Below are positions 21,704 to 33,742 of a stretch of 64,000 bases of DNA, in pieces. The notes under the pieces were generated by a model. It ran no database searches. It had not been told where the DNA came from and saw nothing but the letters and a program-made list of their open reading frames with translations. The position numbers and the translations under genes were made by a program. This DNA comes from Branchiostoma belcheri (lineage: Eukaryota; Chordata; Leptocardii; Amphioxiformes; Branchiostomatidae): positions 328,019 through 392,018 of the forward strand of contig NW_017804409.1 of assembly GCF_001625305.1 (NCBI RefSeq), written 5' to 3'. How positions within the stretch are numbered: the stretch's first letter is position 1; every line of letters begins with the position of its first letter.

Positions 21704-22178
21704 TGCCAGAGTGTACAGTGCAATTTTACGGAATACAGTGCAATTCAGTATGCAGTGCAACTTTACGGAATACAGTGCAATCGTATTAGAATATAGTGCA
21801 ATTTTACTAGTAAACAGTGCAATTTTACGGAATACAGTGCAATTTTACTAATGACGTTAAATCACGTGACTTGGACCCGGATTTCCCTGCTTTTTCATTT
21901 TCAAGATGGCGGACGCCGCTGACTCACATATTTCTGTCTTTTTCGAGCGAATTCGAAATGATCCCTGTGTAGTAACATGCCCTGTGTGTAGTATGTAGTG
22001 ATTTGACTAAAGGTCTATCTACGAGAACGGTCCAAATTCGCTCGAAAAACACAGAAAGATGTGAGTACGCTCCGTCAGCGGCGTCCCTGGAAAGCCGGGC
22101 CCAGGTTACGTCATAACAACGTCATTAGTAAAATTGTACTGTATTCCGTAAAATTGCACTGTATACTCTGGCTCTCCT
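21704..22178. mobile_element. Long-armed foldback element with CAGTGCAATTTTACGGAATA repeats
   Basis: Left arm (about 21704-21955) and right arm (about 22030-22178) are inverted copies: CAGAGTRTACAGTGCAA ends, a GACGTCATTAGT-like region, GCCGCTGAC and TTTTTCGAGCGAATT. The left arm has about six copies of a 20-bp CAGTGCAATTTTACGGAATA unit, the right arm about two. A YY1-like AAGATGGCGG lies in the left arm only. Confidence 0.75.
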
Positions 22179-22229
22179 GGACATCTCTCCACAATAACAT
22201 CGCTGGAACCGTTTCTCGTTTGTGTATGT

Positions 22230-22335
22230 CCAACAAGCCGCCAGGGGGCCCAACATCTAGTCATTTCGAGTTTCCTATCAAGACCTACCCACCTACCAAA
22301 CTTCATAGCAATCCATCCAAATCTTCTTGATGAGT
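22230..22335 (+). mobile_element. Partial copy of the AAGCCGCTAGGGGG repeat
   Basis: Shares AAGCCGCCAGGGGGCC, TCAAGACCTACCCACCTACC and AATCCATCC with 18345-18685; truncated at both ends. Confidence 0.6.
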
Positions 22336-23060
22336 TACATGTATCGTACCTTTGCCTCCACTAGAAACATTTATAAAATCATAGAACCGTTATGATTCTT
22401 GATATTCCAACATATGTCTGTATAAGACTAGCCAGACGTATACTCTAGTAAAATGCCATGTTTATATAACGTTAACGTTAACATATCTGCATTATCGTAA
22501 CGTTATTAAAGCCTTAATTATTAGAAATGATTACAAATAAATATTCACTCAATATTCATTCAACCTTAAGAAATGGAACTGCACTTACAGTACCAGCAGC
22601 CCGTACGAAAAGACTGAAAAACTCTTTCTTACACAGGGCAATATGCCTGTACACCGAGTCTTCGTAGAAAAACTCCCATGTGTGGCTTTTGTAATTTTTT
22701 GTTTTTGTGTATACGTATATTTGTATTTGCTAGAGAACTGTAAAAAAAATCAGTAGTGTCATTCAGCATGTTTTTGTCCTACAGGCTGCAAGGCTAATTT
22801 TTATGAATAAACTATTGACAATTGTTACAAACATTAACTCTCAACAGAAAGTTTTTAAAAAGTAGAAAAAAAACGGGTGTACTTCTGTTGTTTCAGCCAC
22901 CTGAACGCACAACGATGACCTAATAACTAAGACAACATGGTCTGTTGTCATTTCTAGTGCCTCATACATGTTTAACCACAGTCGTGGGTTTTGTATAAGC
23001 CTTGTACCAACAATACACTCATCCTTTTGGTCAACAAAGCTGGAGAAATTCCGTTTTCAT
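22336..23060. other. Intergenic, nothing recognised
   Basis: No gene or repeat seen. Confidence 0.3.
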
Positions 23061-23094
23061 CTGAACAAACAAACCGGAATAGCTCAAGAGGGGG

Positions 23095-23310
23095 GCCCCG
23101 TATGCCCTTTTCCGTATAGCGTAATCGGCCGTTTTAATTCTACGTAGAGCGTAGACGGACCGCTCTAATTCTACGTAGGGCGCATTTTGCGTAGAGCGTA
23201 TTTGCCGTTTTAATTCTACTTAATGCGTTGTAGCCACTTGGAATTTATCGTAAAGCGTAATCGAGAGGTTTCCGAATACAGCGTAGAGAATTGTCGCGCC
23301 CCCCCCCCCC
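23095..23310. repeat. Degenerate repeat of TTTTAATTCTACGTAGAGCGTA
   Basis: The phrase TCTAATTCTACGTAGRGCG recurs four to five times with variable spacing, between a GGGGGGCCCC and a C14 run. CpG-rich within AT-rich flanks. Function unknown. Confidence 0.5.
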
Positions 23311-24360
23311 ATGCAGGCCCTCCAAGAAGGCCCGCCATTTTGAGGAAGAGAATAGACCGAGCTAAAATAGTACGGCAGAAAGTAGCTATACTAGTAGTAT
23401 CTCAGTTAGGATGTGCGTTTGGATTTTATTCAACATTCTTTGTGATTTTCTACCTTTACCAGATGCCTGAAATGAGATTGTACTATGATTGTAACTCCTT
23501 AACGTATTGTATTTACCTAACCAATGATTCTAATATTTAATTCAATCGTTAAGTAAGCTCTGATGGGCTAAAGGCTAATACATAAACTATTGATGGCCTT
23601 CATTGTGTTTCAATAAGACGGAAATAGAACCAATATGGCGATGAAAAAGATATAATCAAACTGGTGAATTTTCCGACTCATTGAGCAATTGTAACTAATG
23701 TATTTCCATTGGTACGTAGTTCAAACGAATTTCATTGTATGTATGTATTTTACGTATTTTACTCCAGGAACCATATTCAGTTTATAAAGAAATACAAATC
23801 CACACAGCAAGAAAACAGATATTTAAGCAATCTTTCCGCGATATGTAAAGGTATTAAAGGTGAGAAAATATTTCAGTAAACTTTACGACTTCGTAAAGGC
23901 CGCTGGAAGGCAAACTCCGCCTCTCCGTCACCTTTCAGTTTGCTTAAATACGACGTAAATTACAAATCCGTAAAGCCAACTTCGGTCACTCAACGGTTTC
24001 CTTCCTGTGCTAAAGGGGACCTTATATACTAGTAGATTATCTCAACAATGTGAACTCTCTTACTTCAAAGCGCCGACACAGACCTCAAGATATGTCCGAG
24101 GACCTGCGTTAAGTAAACATCCATTCTCACGCAAATAGAACATTGGAAGACTCTAAACTTCTGAGCTCAGGGACCGTGAAACTACGCTTCGAGAACACTC
24201 AGGTGCTCAGACCTGCATGGTTATGTATAGGGACGAAATGGTGGGAGGGTCACCGAGCCTTTTTGTTGGCGTAAATTATGTTCGCTACAGATAAAATTCT
24301 TGCAAATCCCTCAAAGTAGCGTTAAGATTGTCATGTCTGATATTAAAACGACTGTATTCT
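23310..24360. other. Intergenic, nothing recognised
   Basis: The ORF spanning 23223-23540 arises mostly from the degenerate repeat. No gene seen. Confidence 0.3.
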
Positions 24361-24361
24361 A

Positions 24362-24548
24362 GCCTCCACCAGGCCTTTCTACGGGAATACGGATCGTAGA
24401 ATTCGGCAAAAAAGAGAGTAAAATTGGCCAAGGGAGTCCGGCCGCGGGGAGGTAGTTTCTTTCCCTCCGAAAACTGCGCGGCCAGTCAAACCTACAAGGC
24501 AGCCAAACTCCCCTGGCAAATATTCTCCTATATATAGCCAGCGTAGTT
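24362..24548. mobile_element. Possible diverged MITE, TAGCCTCYACCAGGC family
   Basis: It starts TAGCCTCCACCAGGCC with the subterminal GTAGAATTCGGCAAAA...AAATTGGCCAAGGGAG; the right half has only a partial inverse (CTCCCCTGGCAAAT). Low certainty. Confidence 0.35.
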
Positions 24549-25014
24549 AGTCTGGTAGACTGTATACAGTTCCATCTCCCTCAAATATAATGCTTGGGAC
24601 CTTAACATCAAATGCGATCAACCTCAAGTTAGTATCATCGGATTCTACAATTTAAGATACTTTTTTCGCGAAGGAAAAAACTAACGTAGCTGTTTAAGTT
24701 CAAATTTTGATGTGAGACAAAATGTGTGACCACGAAATTTACTAATTGAATTGGTATTTCGAATTCGTCCCTACTCAATACAACTGTACTTGGACACTTC
24801 CTGTGGGAACTGGGAGTGGTTTAAAGGTTTTTCTCATAATTATAGGCCTCAACCACATTCGTGAACACAAAAAATGAGAAGAAAACTCATTAAAATGGCA
24901 TGTTCATCCCACATTAGTGTGGTTCAAAACTTCCTGAAAGAACTCCGAAGAACTGGATTATTATTTTTGTTCCTATTTTTGTTTGTAATTGACAGATCAC
25001 AGTAGGTAACAATC

Positions 25015-25280
25015 AGTAAAATTCATGACCACAAAAAGCGGTATAATACTCATTGTACTGGTACTTTTATCATTACCCATTGAAGTGTTTTTGAATTCTT
25101 GCTGATAATAATCACTTTGATATCACAAAGCACTTTTGACAGAAATATCCCAACAATTGTACCAGTCCAGGTATTGTCCTTAATATAAAATTCGCGACCA
25201 CAAAAAACGATGTCTAGTCATTGCTCCGGTATTTCCATCCGTACCCGATGTTTGAATACTTGCTGTAATAATGAGGAGAG
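25015..25280. repeat. Diverged direct duplication of about 95 bp
   Basis: A block containing AAAATTCRYGACCACAAAAA and ending TTGAATWCTTGCTGWWATAAT occurs at about 25018-25112 and 25187-25275. Unassigned. The surrounding 24.56-25.87 kb shows nothing else. Confidence 0.4.
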
Positions 25281-25869
25281 ATTATTACGGTTTTATCTGG
25301 TGGATCAACCACACAATGTGCCCCCGACCAGTCTTTCTTGTGACCCGGTCTGACACAACGCCTCTGCCGTTAAATGCCGTGGGAAACACCGCTGCTCTCG
25401 TCCAGGTGACTTCTTCATTTTGGGCTTGGCCGATCACGAAGACCGGAACTTCTGGTGGGTACGTCAGAACACATGCAGGTAACGTCTGATCATGAGGTGG
25501 TGGGAGAACAGTTAACCCGGGGGCTTGAAAGCTCGGTAATCTCCAAGTTGAGCAGATCATTTGTTGCCCGCAAAGACAGTATCAAAACTTAACCTTCTTG
25601 GCGAAGGTAATTAGCCAGGCTGTATCTATTTGCCAGACAGTTACCATTTGTCACTCGCTGGTCAAGCGTAAAAAAGATACCAGTACAATAAAGAAAGTGC
25701 AATAGAAACGATGCATGCAATGCAAAAACACAAGCTGCCAGCTGCAACTGTCAAGGAGGTCATGTAACTAAAAACAAAAGGGCGCAAGCGCTACCAGATG
25801 TAGACGTGATTAATGACCTTCGTACTCTGGGACAGACTGAACCAAACCATATCCATTACAACGTGACCT

Positions 25870-26590
25870 AAGGGCCATGTGGAAACACACACACACACAC
25901 GGACACACACGCAGGCATACCAAAAACAATACCTCCATTTTTCACGGAGGTAACACTCCTAACCGCCAGAGCTTGAAGGTTGACACACGAACACACACGC
26001 AGACATACCAAAAACAATACCTCCATTTTTCACGAAGGTCACACTCCTAACCGTCAGAGCTTGAAGGTGAAGGGCTGCCCTAAATTATACCACCCTTATC
26101 CCTACCCCGATGTGTTAGCTTTTCTCTTCAATGCAGAGACACACACACGAACACACATGCAGACATACCAAAACAATACCTCCATTTTTCACGGAGGTAA
26201 CAATCCTAACCATCAGAGCTTGAAGGTGAAGGGCTGCCCTGATCCATGCCACCCTTATCCCTACCCCTGGCCATGTGGAAACACAGACAGACACACGGAC
26301 ACACACGCAGACATACCAAAAACAATACCTCCATTTTTCACGGAGGTCACACTCCTGTCAGAGCTTGAAGGTGAAGGGCTGCCCTAAATTATACCACCCT
26401 TATCTCTACCCCGATGTGTTAGCTTTTCTCTTCAATACAGAGACACACACACGAACACACATGCAGACATACCAAAAAAAACCTCCACTTTTCACGGAGG
26501 TAACAATCCTAACCGTCAGAGCTTGAAGGTGAAGGGCTGCCCTAAATTATGCCACCCTTATCCCTACCCCGATGTGTTACCTTTTCTCTT
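25870..26590 (+). repeat. Tandem array with ACCTCCATTTTTCACGGAGGT hairpins
   Basis: About five units of 100-165 bp: an (AC)n-rich tract, CGCAGACATACCAAAA, the hairpin ACCTCCATTTTTCACGGAGGT, CAGAGCTTGAAGGTGAAGGG, and in longer units CACCCTTATCCCTACCCCG. The open frames across it are repeat artefacts. Confidence 0.8.
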
Positions 26591-26689
26591 CAATACAACA
26601 ACAGGGCGGCATAAGCCTGGTAGCTGACGTCAACACAATCAGAACACGGAGTGGGCTTACACTTCAAGGTGATTCACCTCGGCGTATTA

Positions 26690-27705
26690 TCAAGGGATTT
26701 GGGATATCGCTAGAGACTCTTGTTAACAAGAAAGGCAAGAATTCCTGCACGAAAGAGTTGAATCCAGAGGAATGTTTCTTATTATCAACTGTGTTCTGTA
26801 CTTATTCTCAAGGACAATATATAGACTTGGCATTTTCAAAACAGCAAAGGAGAGCGCAGGAATTAGGCTAGTGCTAGGAACTCTTTTTAGCAACAGAGGC
26901 AAGAATTTCTGCACGAAAGCTTACAAATCTTCCTGTTGTCGTGCAGGGGGATGTTTCCTGTTATCAACTGTGTTCTGTACTTATTCTCAAGGACAATATA
27001 TACCCTTGGCATCTTCAAAACAGCAAAGGAGAGTGAAGAAGTTCGCCCCCACAGGAATTAGGCTAGTGCTAGGAATCCTTGTTAACAACAGAGGCAAAAA
27101 TTTCTGCACGAAAGAGTTGAATCCCTCTGTTATCAACTGTGTTCTGTACTTATTCTCAAGGACAATATATACCCTTGGCATCTACAAAACAGGAAAGCAG
27201 AGCGCAGACGTTCACCACCAAAGGAATTAGGGTAGTGCTAGGAACCCTTGTCAGCAACAGAGGTAAGAATTGCTGCACGAAAGAGTTGAATCCCACTGTT
27301 GTTGTCGCGCAGGGGATGTTTCCTATTATCAACTGTGTTCTGTATTTATTCCCAAGGGCAATATACACCCTTGGCATCTTTAAAACAGCAAAGGAGAGTG
27401 CAGACGTTCACCCCCAAAGGAATTAGGGTAGTGCTAGGAACCCTTGTTAGCAACAGAGGCAAGAATTTCTGCACGAAAGAGTTGAATCCCTGTGTTGTCG
27501 TGCAGGGGGATGTTTCCTATTATCAACTGTGTTTTGTACTTGTTCTCAAGGACAATATGTACCCTTGGCATCTTCAAAACAACAAAGGAGAGTGCAGACG
27601 ATCACCCCACAGGAATTAGGCTAGTGCTAGGAACTCTTGTTAGCAACAGAGGCAAGAATTTCCGCACGAAAGCGTACAAATCTGCCTGTTGCCGTGCAAG
27701 AGAAG
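26690..27705 (+). repeat. Satellite-like array, six units of 166-196 bp
   Basis: TGCACGAAAG recurs at 26745, 26911, 27099, 27274, 27470 and (as CGCACGAAAG) 27664. Each unit also holds TATTATCAACTGTGTTYTGT, CTCAAGGACAATAT and AGGAATTAGGCTAGTGCTAG. Several frames on both strands remain open over one unit, but none spans the array. Confidence 0.85.
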
Positions 27706-27904
27706 TGTTCTATGATCACAGAGGCACGCAATGATAGGGGAATGTCCGAACACGCCGAGTGAAAAGGCGGATTCGTTCCGTTGATACTGTATGAAGCAAC
27801 TCGGATTTAGATATATTTGTCATACCATCACTTGCACATGTGTAAAAATGACATCCTGACCATTCTAACCAACCTGTTCTATCTATTATTATAGTTCCAG
27901 ATTT

Positions 27905-28268
27905 TTTAAAGGCATTTAATGCAATTTCAGGATGGCAGTACAAAACACATTCTTGATTATCAAATCTGTCAGATATTGACATTTCTGAGCACATTTCTGT
28001 CATCATTTCACACTTGAAGCGTTTGAAATAGCCCACAAACAAGCTACGTGAGGAGTCTTTTATTTTGGGGTACCACCCATAAAACTATAGCCAGCTTACA
28101 ATACAAAACAAGCAACCATTTTCTGTCAGTGACATCGCATCGTTGCCTCGTTATGCTATGGAACAATTTGATTCAACTTATATACATTACTACGTTAAAA
28201 GCATGACCAGAAAATTGACATTGAAAATCCAGTTTTGCTTCCCTGAAATTGCATTGGATGCCTTTAAA
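27905..28268. mobile_element. MITE, TTTAAAGGCATCCAATGC family, copy 1
   Basis: Inverted ends TTTAAAGGCATTTAATGCAA and TTGCATTGGATGCCTTTAAA. Other copies: 32155-32526, 41058-41423 and 47624-47999. No coding capacity. Confidence 0.7.
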
Positions 28269-28600
28269 CAAGATAGAACTACGGAACAAAAATATTGTTT
28301 ATATGTAATATTAGTGCCGGAAGGCGCGATTCTGAAGACCACATACATCCTGACATTTGATACGACATTAAACTTTAGGTATTTGGCATCGTTATTGACA
28401 GTTTTCTTCAGTGAACTGTACGTTAAACACATAAAGATAAAACTACGGAAGAAAAATATTGTTAACGTAATATTAGAGCCAGGGGGTGCGATTCTGAAGA
28501 CCTACGTAAGACCTCATACGTCCTAACATTTAATACAACATTAAACTTTAGATATTTGACATCGTTATTGACAGTTTTCTTCAGTGAACCGTACGTAAAT
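28268..28600. repeat. Tandem duplication of about 165 bp
   Basis: Two diverged units (about 28270-28430 and 28433-28597), each with ACTACGGAASAAAAATATTGTT, TGCGATTCTGAAGACC and GTTATTGACAGTTTTCTTCA. It begins immediately after the MITE. Confidence 0.7.
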
Positions 28601-28884
28601 TACCTTTGACGTCAGTTACTGTATAAATCATGAATGGTACAGTTGAATGTTGGCAGTACTTGCTCAATCGTGTAGAAAATTAGCTATGACCTCACTTAAA
28701 ACTGTGGACTTCAAATTCACACCTCTTGGACATTATGTTTGTTTATTTATTTATTGAGATTATGTTATAGGGTTTTATTTGGTTCTGACTGTACTTGGGT
28801 TCCAACAGTCGCCCTTACTTGCCAACAGTGACAAGACTCATGTACCAGCATGAAAGTTCATCTGAGTTGGTAAATTACATTATG

Positions 28885-29004
28885 AAAAACTTAAACTTTT
28901 CTCCAACTCAAAATTTGGCATTTGGGTCTGATAGCTGAGGATGATTCAGTCGAAAATTTCTGGTGAGTCAAATTTTGAGTTGGAGAAAAGTTTAAGTTTT
29001 TTAT
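28885..29004. mobile_element. Small foldback element
   Basis: AAAAACTTAAACTTTTCTCC...AACTCAAAATTT at the left is matched in inverse at the right (28967-29004) around a 50-bp centre. Confidence 0.65.
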
Positions 29005-29251
29005 AAGACACGTGTACTATGGAGACTAGCCTTCGCCGAGAAGGTTATGTTTTTGGTAGCACATTTTGGTAGCACATTTTGGTGTATGGTTGGATGTTTT
29101 GATGTTGTGTAACACGATACCTCAAAACTAAGGATTGGAATGTCGTAACATTTGGGTGGTAGGTAGATCTTGACCTATCAAAGAAATGATTAAATTTTGG
29201 ACCTCCTGGCGGCTTTCCTTGGTACTGCCTTGCTGTAGCTAACATATATAA

Positions 29252-29600
29252 GGCCATGTTGATTTGATTATATGGATGACATCCGCGCGCGCATGTATTT
29301 TCGGCCGTTTCCAAAAAAAAAGTTTTCAACCATACTGTAAATCGTACAAAACAGTTGCAAAATGAGCAAATATATACCGTAGTTTGGAAAAACCATACCA
29401 ATGTCATGGATGTAAAGAAATCAATTTGAAGACTAGATTATTCACCAAACCATACTCTGTGTCATTTGTTCAACCTTCATGACCACGTAGATTTCATAAT
29501 GAAAGCAACTTTTTTTTGGCCAAATTGTTTTTATTCGCACGCTCGCATCAGTTTTGGGGTTCCCAGAGGATGTCATCCACACAATCAAATCAACATGACC
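29252..29600. mobile_element. PIF/Harbinger-like MITE, GGCCATGTTGATTTGA subfamily, copy 2
   Basis: Inverted ends GGCCATGTTGATTTGA and TCAAATCAACATGACC; TAA at 29249-29251 and 29601-29603. Closely related to 21179-21577. Just to the left is a partial AAGCCGCCAGGAGG repeat on the minus strand. Confidence 0.85.
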
Positions 29601-29603
29601 TAA

Positions 29604-30704
29604 GCTAAGGTGTATAGCATGAAAGGAGCGGGTTCGTACTAAAGGCTGACTCTGTATTCCCTTGCTTGACTACCATGTTTACATAGTTGGCTAAGGTTCC
29701 ACGTTCACCCACATTATTTGGTGTTTCTGCATTGTGGGTGCGTAACGTATTTCCGGCTATAGTTCAACATTTGTCACCATGGTTCTCTCCAAGTAAAGAT
29801 CATTAATGTTAACCCGCTCACCTCCGTTTAACCCCGCTTTGTGTCCGTGTACTTCTCCAAGGCTTTGGAATTGATAAAGGAGCTGGTAAAATCTGCATCA
29901 ATTACTGTAATTCACTTTATGTTCACGGTAGCAAAAGTTCACAGTCTGAGAAAAATGGAGGTGTTCACTGAACTATGTATTCACGGTAGCAACAGGTACA
30001 GGAAAAAGAAAGTCCAGGAATTATTTGTTAACCGTAATGATAAGTTCACGGTACAGAAGTGACAGTGAAAACAGAGAAAAACATAACAGTACCGTGAAAA
30101 AATCAGGAATTACAGCATACGTTTTCCCGCATATTGAACGCATCGAAATGCTGTGACTAGAGTTCAGATGCGGCCATATTCGTCGACCAGTTTTTACAAT
30201 AGAGTTTTTTGTGTGCAAGATTTTCTTTTTTGTGTGCAAGATTTTCATACAACCGACCGTAGGAGCTACAACAAATCTTTCTGTCACGAGACAGCTCGGT
30301 GTTGTACGACCTACTCAAGACTGCACCAAGATTTCCCACCATTTGCTGTACGTTGTAAACCTGTCGTACCACGAACGCGGCAGGGGAGTTTGGTAGTTGG
30401 GTAATCATTACACGAACTAGTGTGTTGATTGAAGCTGTAAATCTACCGTGTTCTATACCTCAGAAGTTTCCCACATTCCACTCATTGTCCCCACTACAGC
30501 AGGAGGCAACGCCAACTTCAATTTGTCAAAAAGACATTTCAAGTTACAAAAGAACGACAAAGCCAAGTACAGGTATACAGATATTGAGGCTAAGACTATG
30601 CACATACTATGTTACTCCTCTCTCACCTTATGATACTGAATAAAGCCACGGAACAGCAAAATCAGATATGTTGCTCATACTTCGTATAGTCGTGTTGTTT
30701 AATG
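29604..30704. other. Intergenic, nothing firm
   Basis: GTTCACGGTAGCAAMAG recurs near 29920, 29980 and 30046, a loose short repeat. No family motif in the small ORFs. Confidence 0.3.
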
Positions 30705-30764
30705 TTCTATTCTATTCTATTCTATTCTATTCTATTCTATTCTATTCTATTCTATTCTATTCTA
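30705..30764 (+). repeat. (TTCTA)n microsatellite
   Basis: Twelve near-perfect TTCTA units. Confidence 0.95.
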
Positions 30765-30833
30765 GTACTATTTAGCATACCACTACGTTTTCGAAATTCG
30801 CGATTTTAGTAGAAGCTTCCAGTACCCCCTTTA

Positions 30834-31125
30834 CCGGTGCAATAGCTCAATTGGTAGAGTGCTCGCTTTGTAACCAGGAGGTCGTGAGTTCAAACCCCGG
30901 CCGGGTCATACCAAAGACTTTAAAAATGTACAAACTTCTTTCTCTGCTTAGCACTCAGCACATATGAGAAAGAGTGTGGGAAGGTCAAACACACAGCACT
31001 ACCAGAGGACTAGCCCCCTGCTGTAGTGCCCTGCACAACTGTGTGTCGCCCAAGGGCTACGGAAATGGATATGGACACCACCCTACGCTCTGCATAAGAG
31101 CATGGGAGACCTTCTTCCTTCTACC
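30834..31125 (+). mobile_element. tRNA-derived SINE (family S2)
   Basis: The head contains A box TAGCTCAATTGGTAGAGTG and B box GAGTTCAAACCCC at 30845-30900. The acceptor ends do not pair as in a working tRNA and there is no CCA-ready stem. The about 200-bp body (CTGCTTAGCACTCAGCACAT ... CGCCCAAGGGCTACGGAAAT) ends in CTTCTTCCTTCT. Single copy in this window. Confidence 0.75.
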
Positions 31126-31127
31126 AG

Positions 31128-32150
31128 TACCCCCCCACCCCACCCCAGAATGACCTTATTGACATGCCTGTATATCTACAACAAACAATTAGTACGTCCC
31201 TCTAAACTCCTTGTAGACATAGCTACGGTTAGGATGGAATACTCAAGATCCGATGACGCAAAAAGGGGTCAGTTAAGATAAGAAACACTGACACTTGAGT
31301 ACTTATAGCTATGTACACATTAGTTCTACCCCCCGTCTTGCCATAAAATGGGAAAACAGTTAACTTATTTTATAAGATGTGACCTGGAATATTCTTCTTT
31401 CGCGTAGAGCTTTGTTGCATTCTCGTACATAGAACCACGAGTTATTGTGAGCAGGTTTTGCAATCGTTATAATATTATCCTCTTGGATATGACGCGTATT
31501 GAATTATTAATACCTGGTGGCTTCTTGAAATCAAAATGAACAGTTATTCCGTGTGACCTGCTTCTCCAAAGTTTGACCTAAATACGTACACTCCAATATT
31601 GTCTTTTAGTAGACTTCGTATGCGTCATTTGAAAATTGCAATTCTTTAGGAAAAAGACACTGCTGTACGACTTTGTTGACTCAAATATGCAGAAATATGA
31701 GTTGTTACAATGTCCCATACCTTACGAAGGTCGGCTGGGCGATAGTTCTGATGAAAGGAGGCGTCAAAACTCCAACACTCGCGTGGGAACAGACTTAACG
31801 ACCTTGCCATACGTCCTTTTTCTCGACCTTCGGGAAGACCAAATTGGCCCCTCCCACCACATGACGTCATCACTGTTTGACGTGCCTGACGCGCTTTTCT
31901 CTCGCGACTGTTGTCATGACAACGCCGTCTGCTCCTGCGTGTTTCGAACGTTAATTTTTTCCCACTTTCGTGACTAGAGAAAAAATTGGGGCCGACGGAA
32001 GAGTTGATTTGTGATGTACCCACGGTTTAATGTCTGTAAACTTCGTGCGGTTGGACCATTTATTAACCAGCTATAAGCCCGCATATGGCAATTTACCGCG
32101 AGAAAAAAAAAACACATTAATTTTACGTCGACGACAACTGTTCTAAACAA
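31128..32150. other. Intergenic, no gene recognised
   Basis: Both strands are open for about 110-125 codons around 31640-32020 and one TGACGTCA sits at 31863, but codon patterns and motifs do not support a gene. Confidence 0.3.
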
Positions 32151-32154
32151 CTGT

Positions 32155-32526
32155 TTTAAAGGCATCCAATGCGATTTCAGGGCAGCAAAATGGAACTGGA
32201 AATATCTGAATAAGGCTACCTTTGTGATATTGACAATATACTGCTTCACATTAGTACATTTCAATCATTATTTCATACGTTGGGTACTTAAAACTGGAGA
32301 AACAAGCCCCGAGATGAGTCCTTTATTTTCTGGGTGGTACCCTAAAAATCAGGCAAGGGCCCTTCCACTAACCATTTTCCGTCAGAATTTCGGGAATTTT
32401 TGCTCCATGAAGGTCAATATACTTTGGGATAGAGTGGTTTCAACTCAATATGTAGATAAATCACTAGAATATTGGCTTCGAAAAATCTGGTTTCTAAGCC
32501 CTAAAAACTGAATTAGATGCCTTTAA
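32155..32526. mobile_element. MITE, TTTAAAGGCATCCAATGC family, copy 2
   Basis: It starts TTTAAAGGCATCCAATGCGA and ends TAGATGCCTTTAA; it shares the interior CTTTATTTTCTGGGYGGTACC with 47624-47999. Confidence 0.8.
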
Positions 32527-32529
32527 GCT

Positions 32530-33740
32530 ACAGAATATCAAAGTTAATAAACAGTAACTTGCCGTTTCAGGTTCAAGTATTGAATTCTAACTGTTCATTT
32601 GATCGTTTGTCAATCGCAGTAATGTGTGTTAATGAACAAAAAGTCAAATGAAATTACTATTCGTATTGTGTACACCTACCACTTCCAACCAACATAGTTC
32701 AGTGCTTAGAACTAGTCTATTGTCTAAAGCTTGCATTGAGCATGACTAAATTACGCTCGTTAAAATCAATTTATAAAAATAAAAAACAATTAGAATAAAA
32801 TGTGTTTGTGCGCCGACGTCCATAGGTCTATAACATTACCCCAATCGAGATACTCAAACTGTATTGTTCAGACTCTAGGGATAACTTTGGGTAAAAAATG
32901 AGAAGAAATGGTCACAGATGGTGGTTACAATAAAAAAAAAACCTGCGCGGCATGTCTGCATTACCAAGTGACCTTACCACTTTACGACTGGGCAGATAAT
33001 GATTGAAGATTTATGTATGTGACAATTACATTATCCGCGATGCTTGTGGAATGTGTAAACACAGTTTAATGAGATGATGCCCTCAGTACACGCTCAGCCA
33101 TATAAACGTTCTTGCTTTGGTTAAACTCAATGGTTTTTCAAAGACAAGTTCCTGGTCATTTTTTTAATTGAATGAATGAATACCGTTATTGCACATTTTT
33201 GCCACACTTGGCTAAGTGCAGGTCAAAACAAAACAAGATGAACGGATACAGTTAACATATACAAAACAAATGCATAATGTTTACCTTCGGACATGGTCTG
33301 CTCTGTTAATTCTTACTCAAACACATTCACATACATCTACTACTAGTATATGGTGGCAGTAGCAGAGCAGACCATGAAATTGCAACATTATGTAACACAA
33401 CACCAGTCACCATGGTGACAGACTTCAAGAAATCATGTCATTGGTCACGTCATAGGTCACTGTTTGGAGAAGATGAAGAGGAAGAAACTGAGCAAAAACA
33501 ATATGTTTTCCTTCGGTAAACATAATGAAGTACGAGCATAAAACTCTGAGAATGGGCCGCACCTTGCATCTACTTGGAGATGGCATGCTTTAAACCTCCC
33601 CCTCCCACCCTATGCACAAGAGAAACGCACTGTTATTTGCTGAGTCAACAGCAGCTCTTTGTGTGGCTTGGGAGTCGACCCATTTTGCTACTGAGAAACC
33701 ATCAGACTCGGTGTGACTCAACCAACAAAAAGGACTGCAT
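32530..33740. other. Intergenic with a LINE-tail-like motif
   Basis: At 33168-33245 GAATGAATGAATACCGTTATTGCACATTTTTGCC...AAGTGCAGGTCA matches the LINE 3' tail at 44083-44150 (minus orientation). Nothing else recognised. Confidence 0.4.
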
Positions 33741-33742
33741 AA

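Noticed and set aside
25870-26590. CRISPR-like array of repeats and spacers
   Set aside because: Units are long, variable and microsatellite-rich, and the context is a eukaryotic genome; no cas genes.
26572-27734. Series of 80-150-codon ORFs on both strands
   Set aside because: Arise from the tandem array; repeat lengths (166-196 bp) break the frame between units and no domain is present.
30845-30910. Possible functional tRNA gene
   Set aside because: A and B boxes are present but the acceptor and anticodon stems pair poorly and a SINE body follows.
31636-32023. Opposed 113- and 125-codon ORFs
   Set aside because: Mutual antisense frames with no motif or splice evidence; could be promoter DNA, but nothing decides it.
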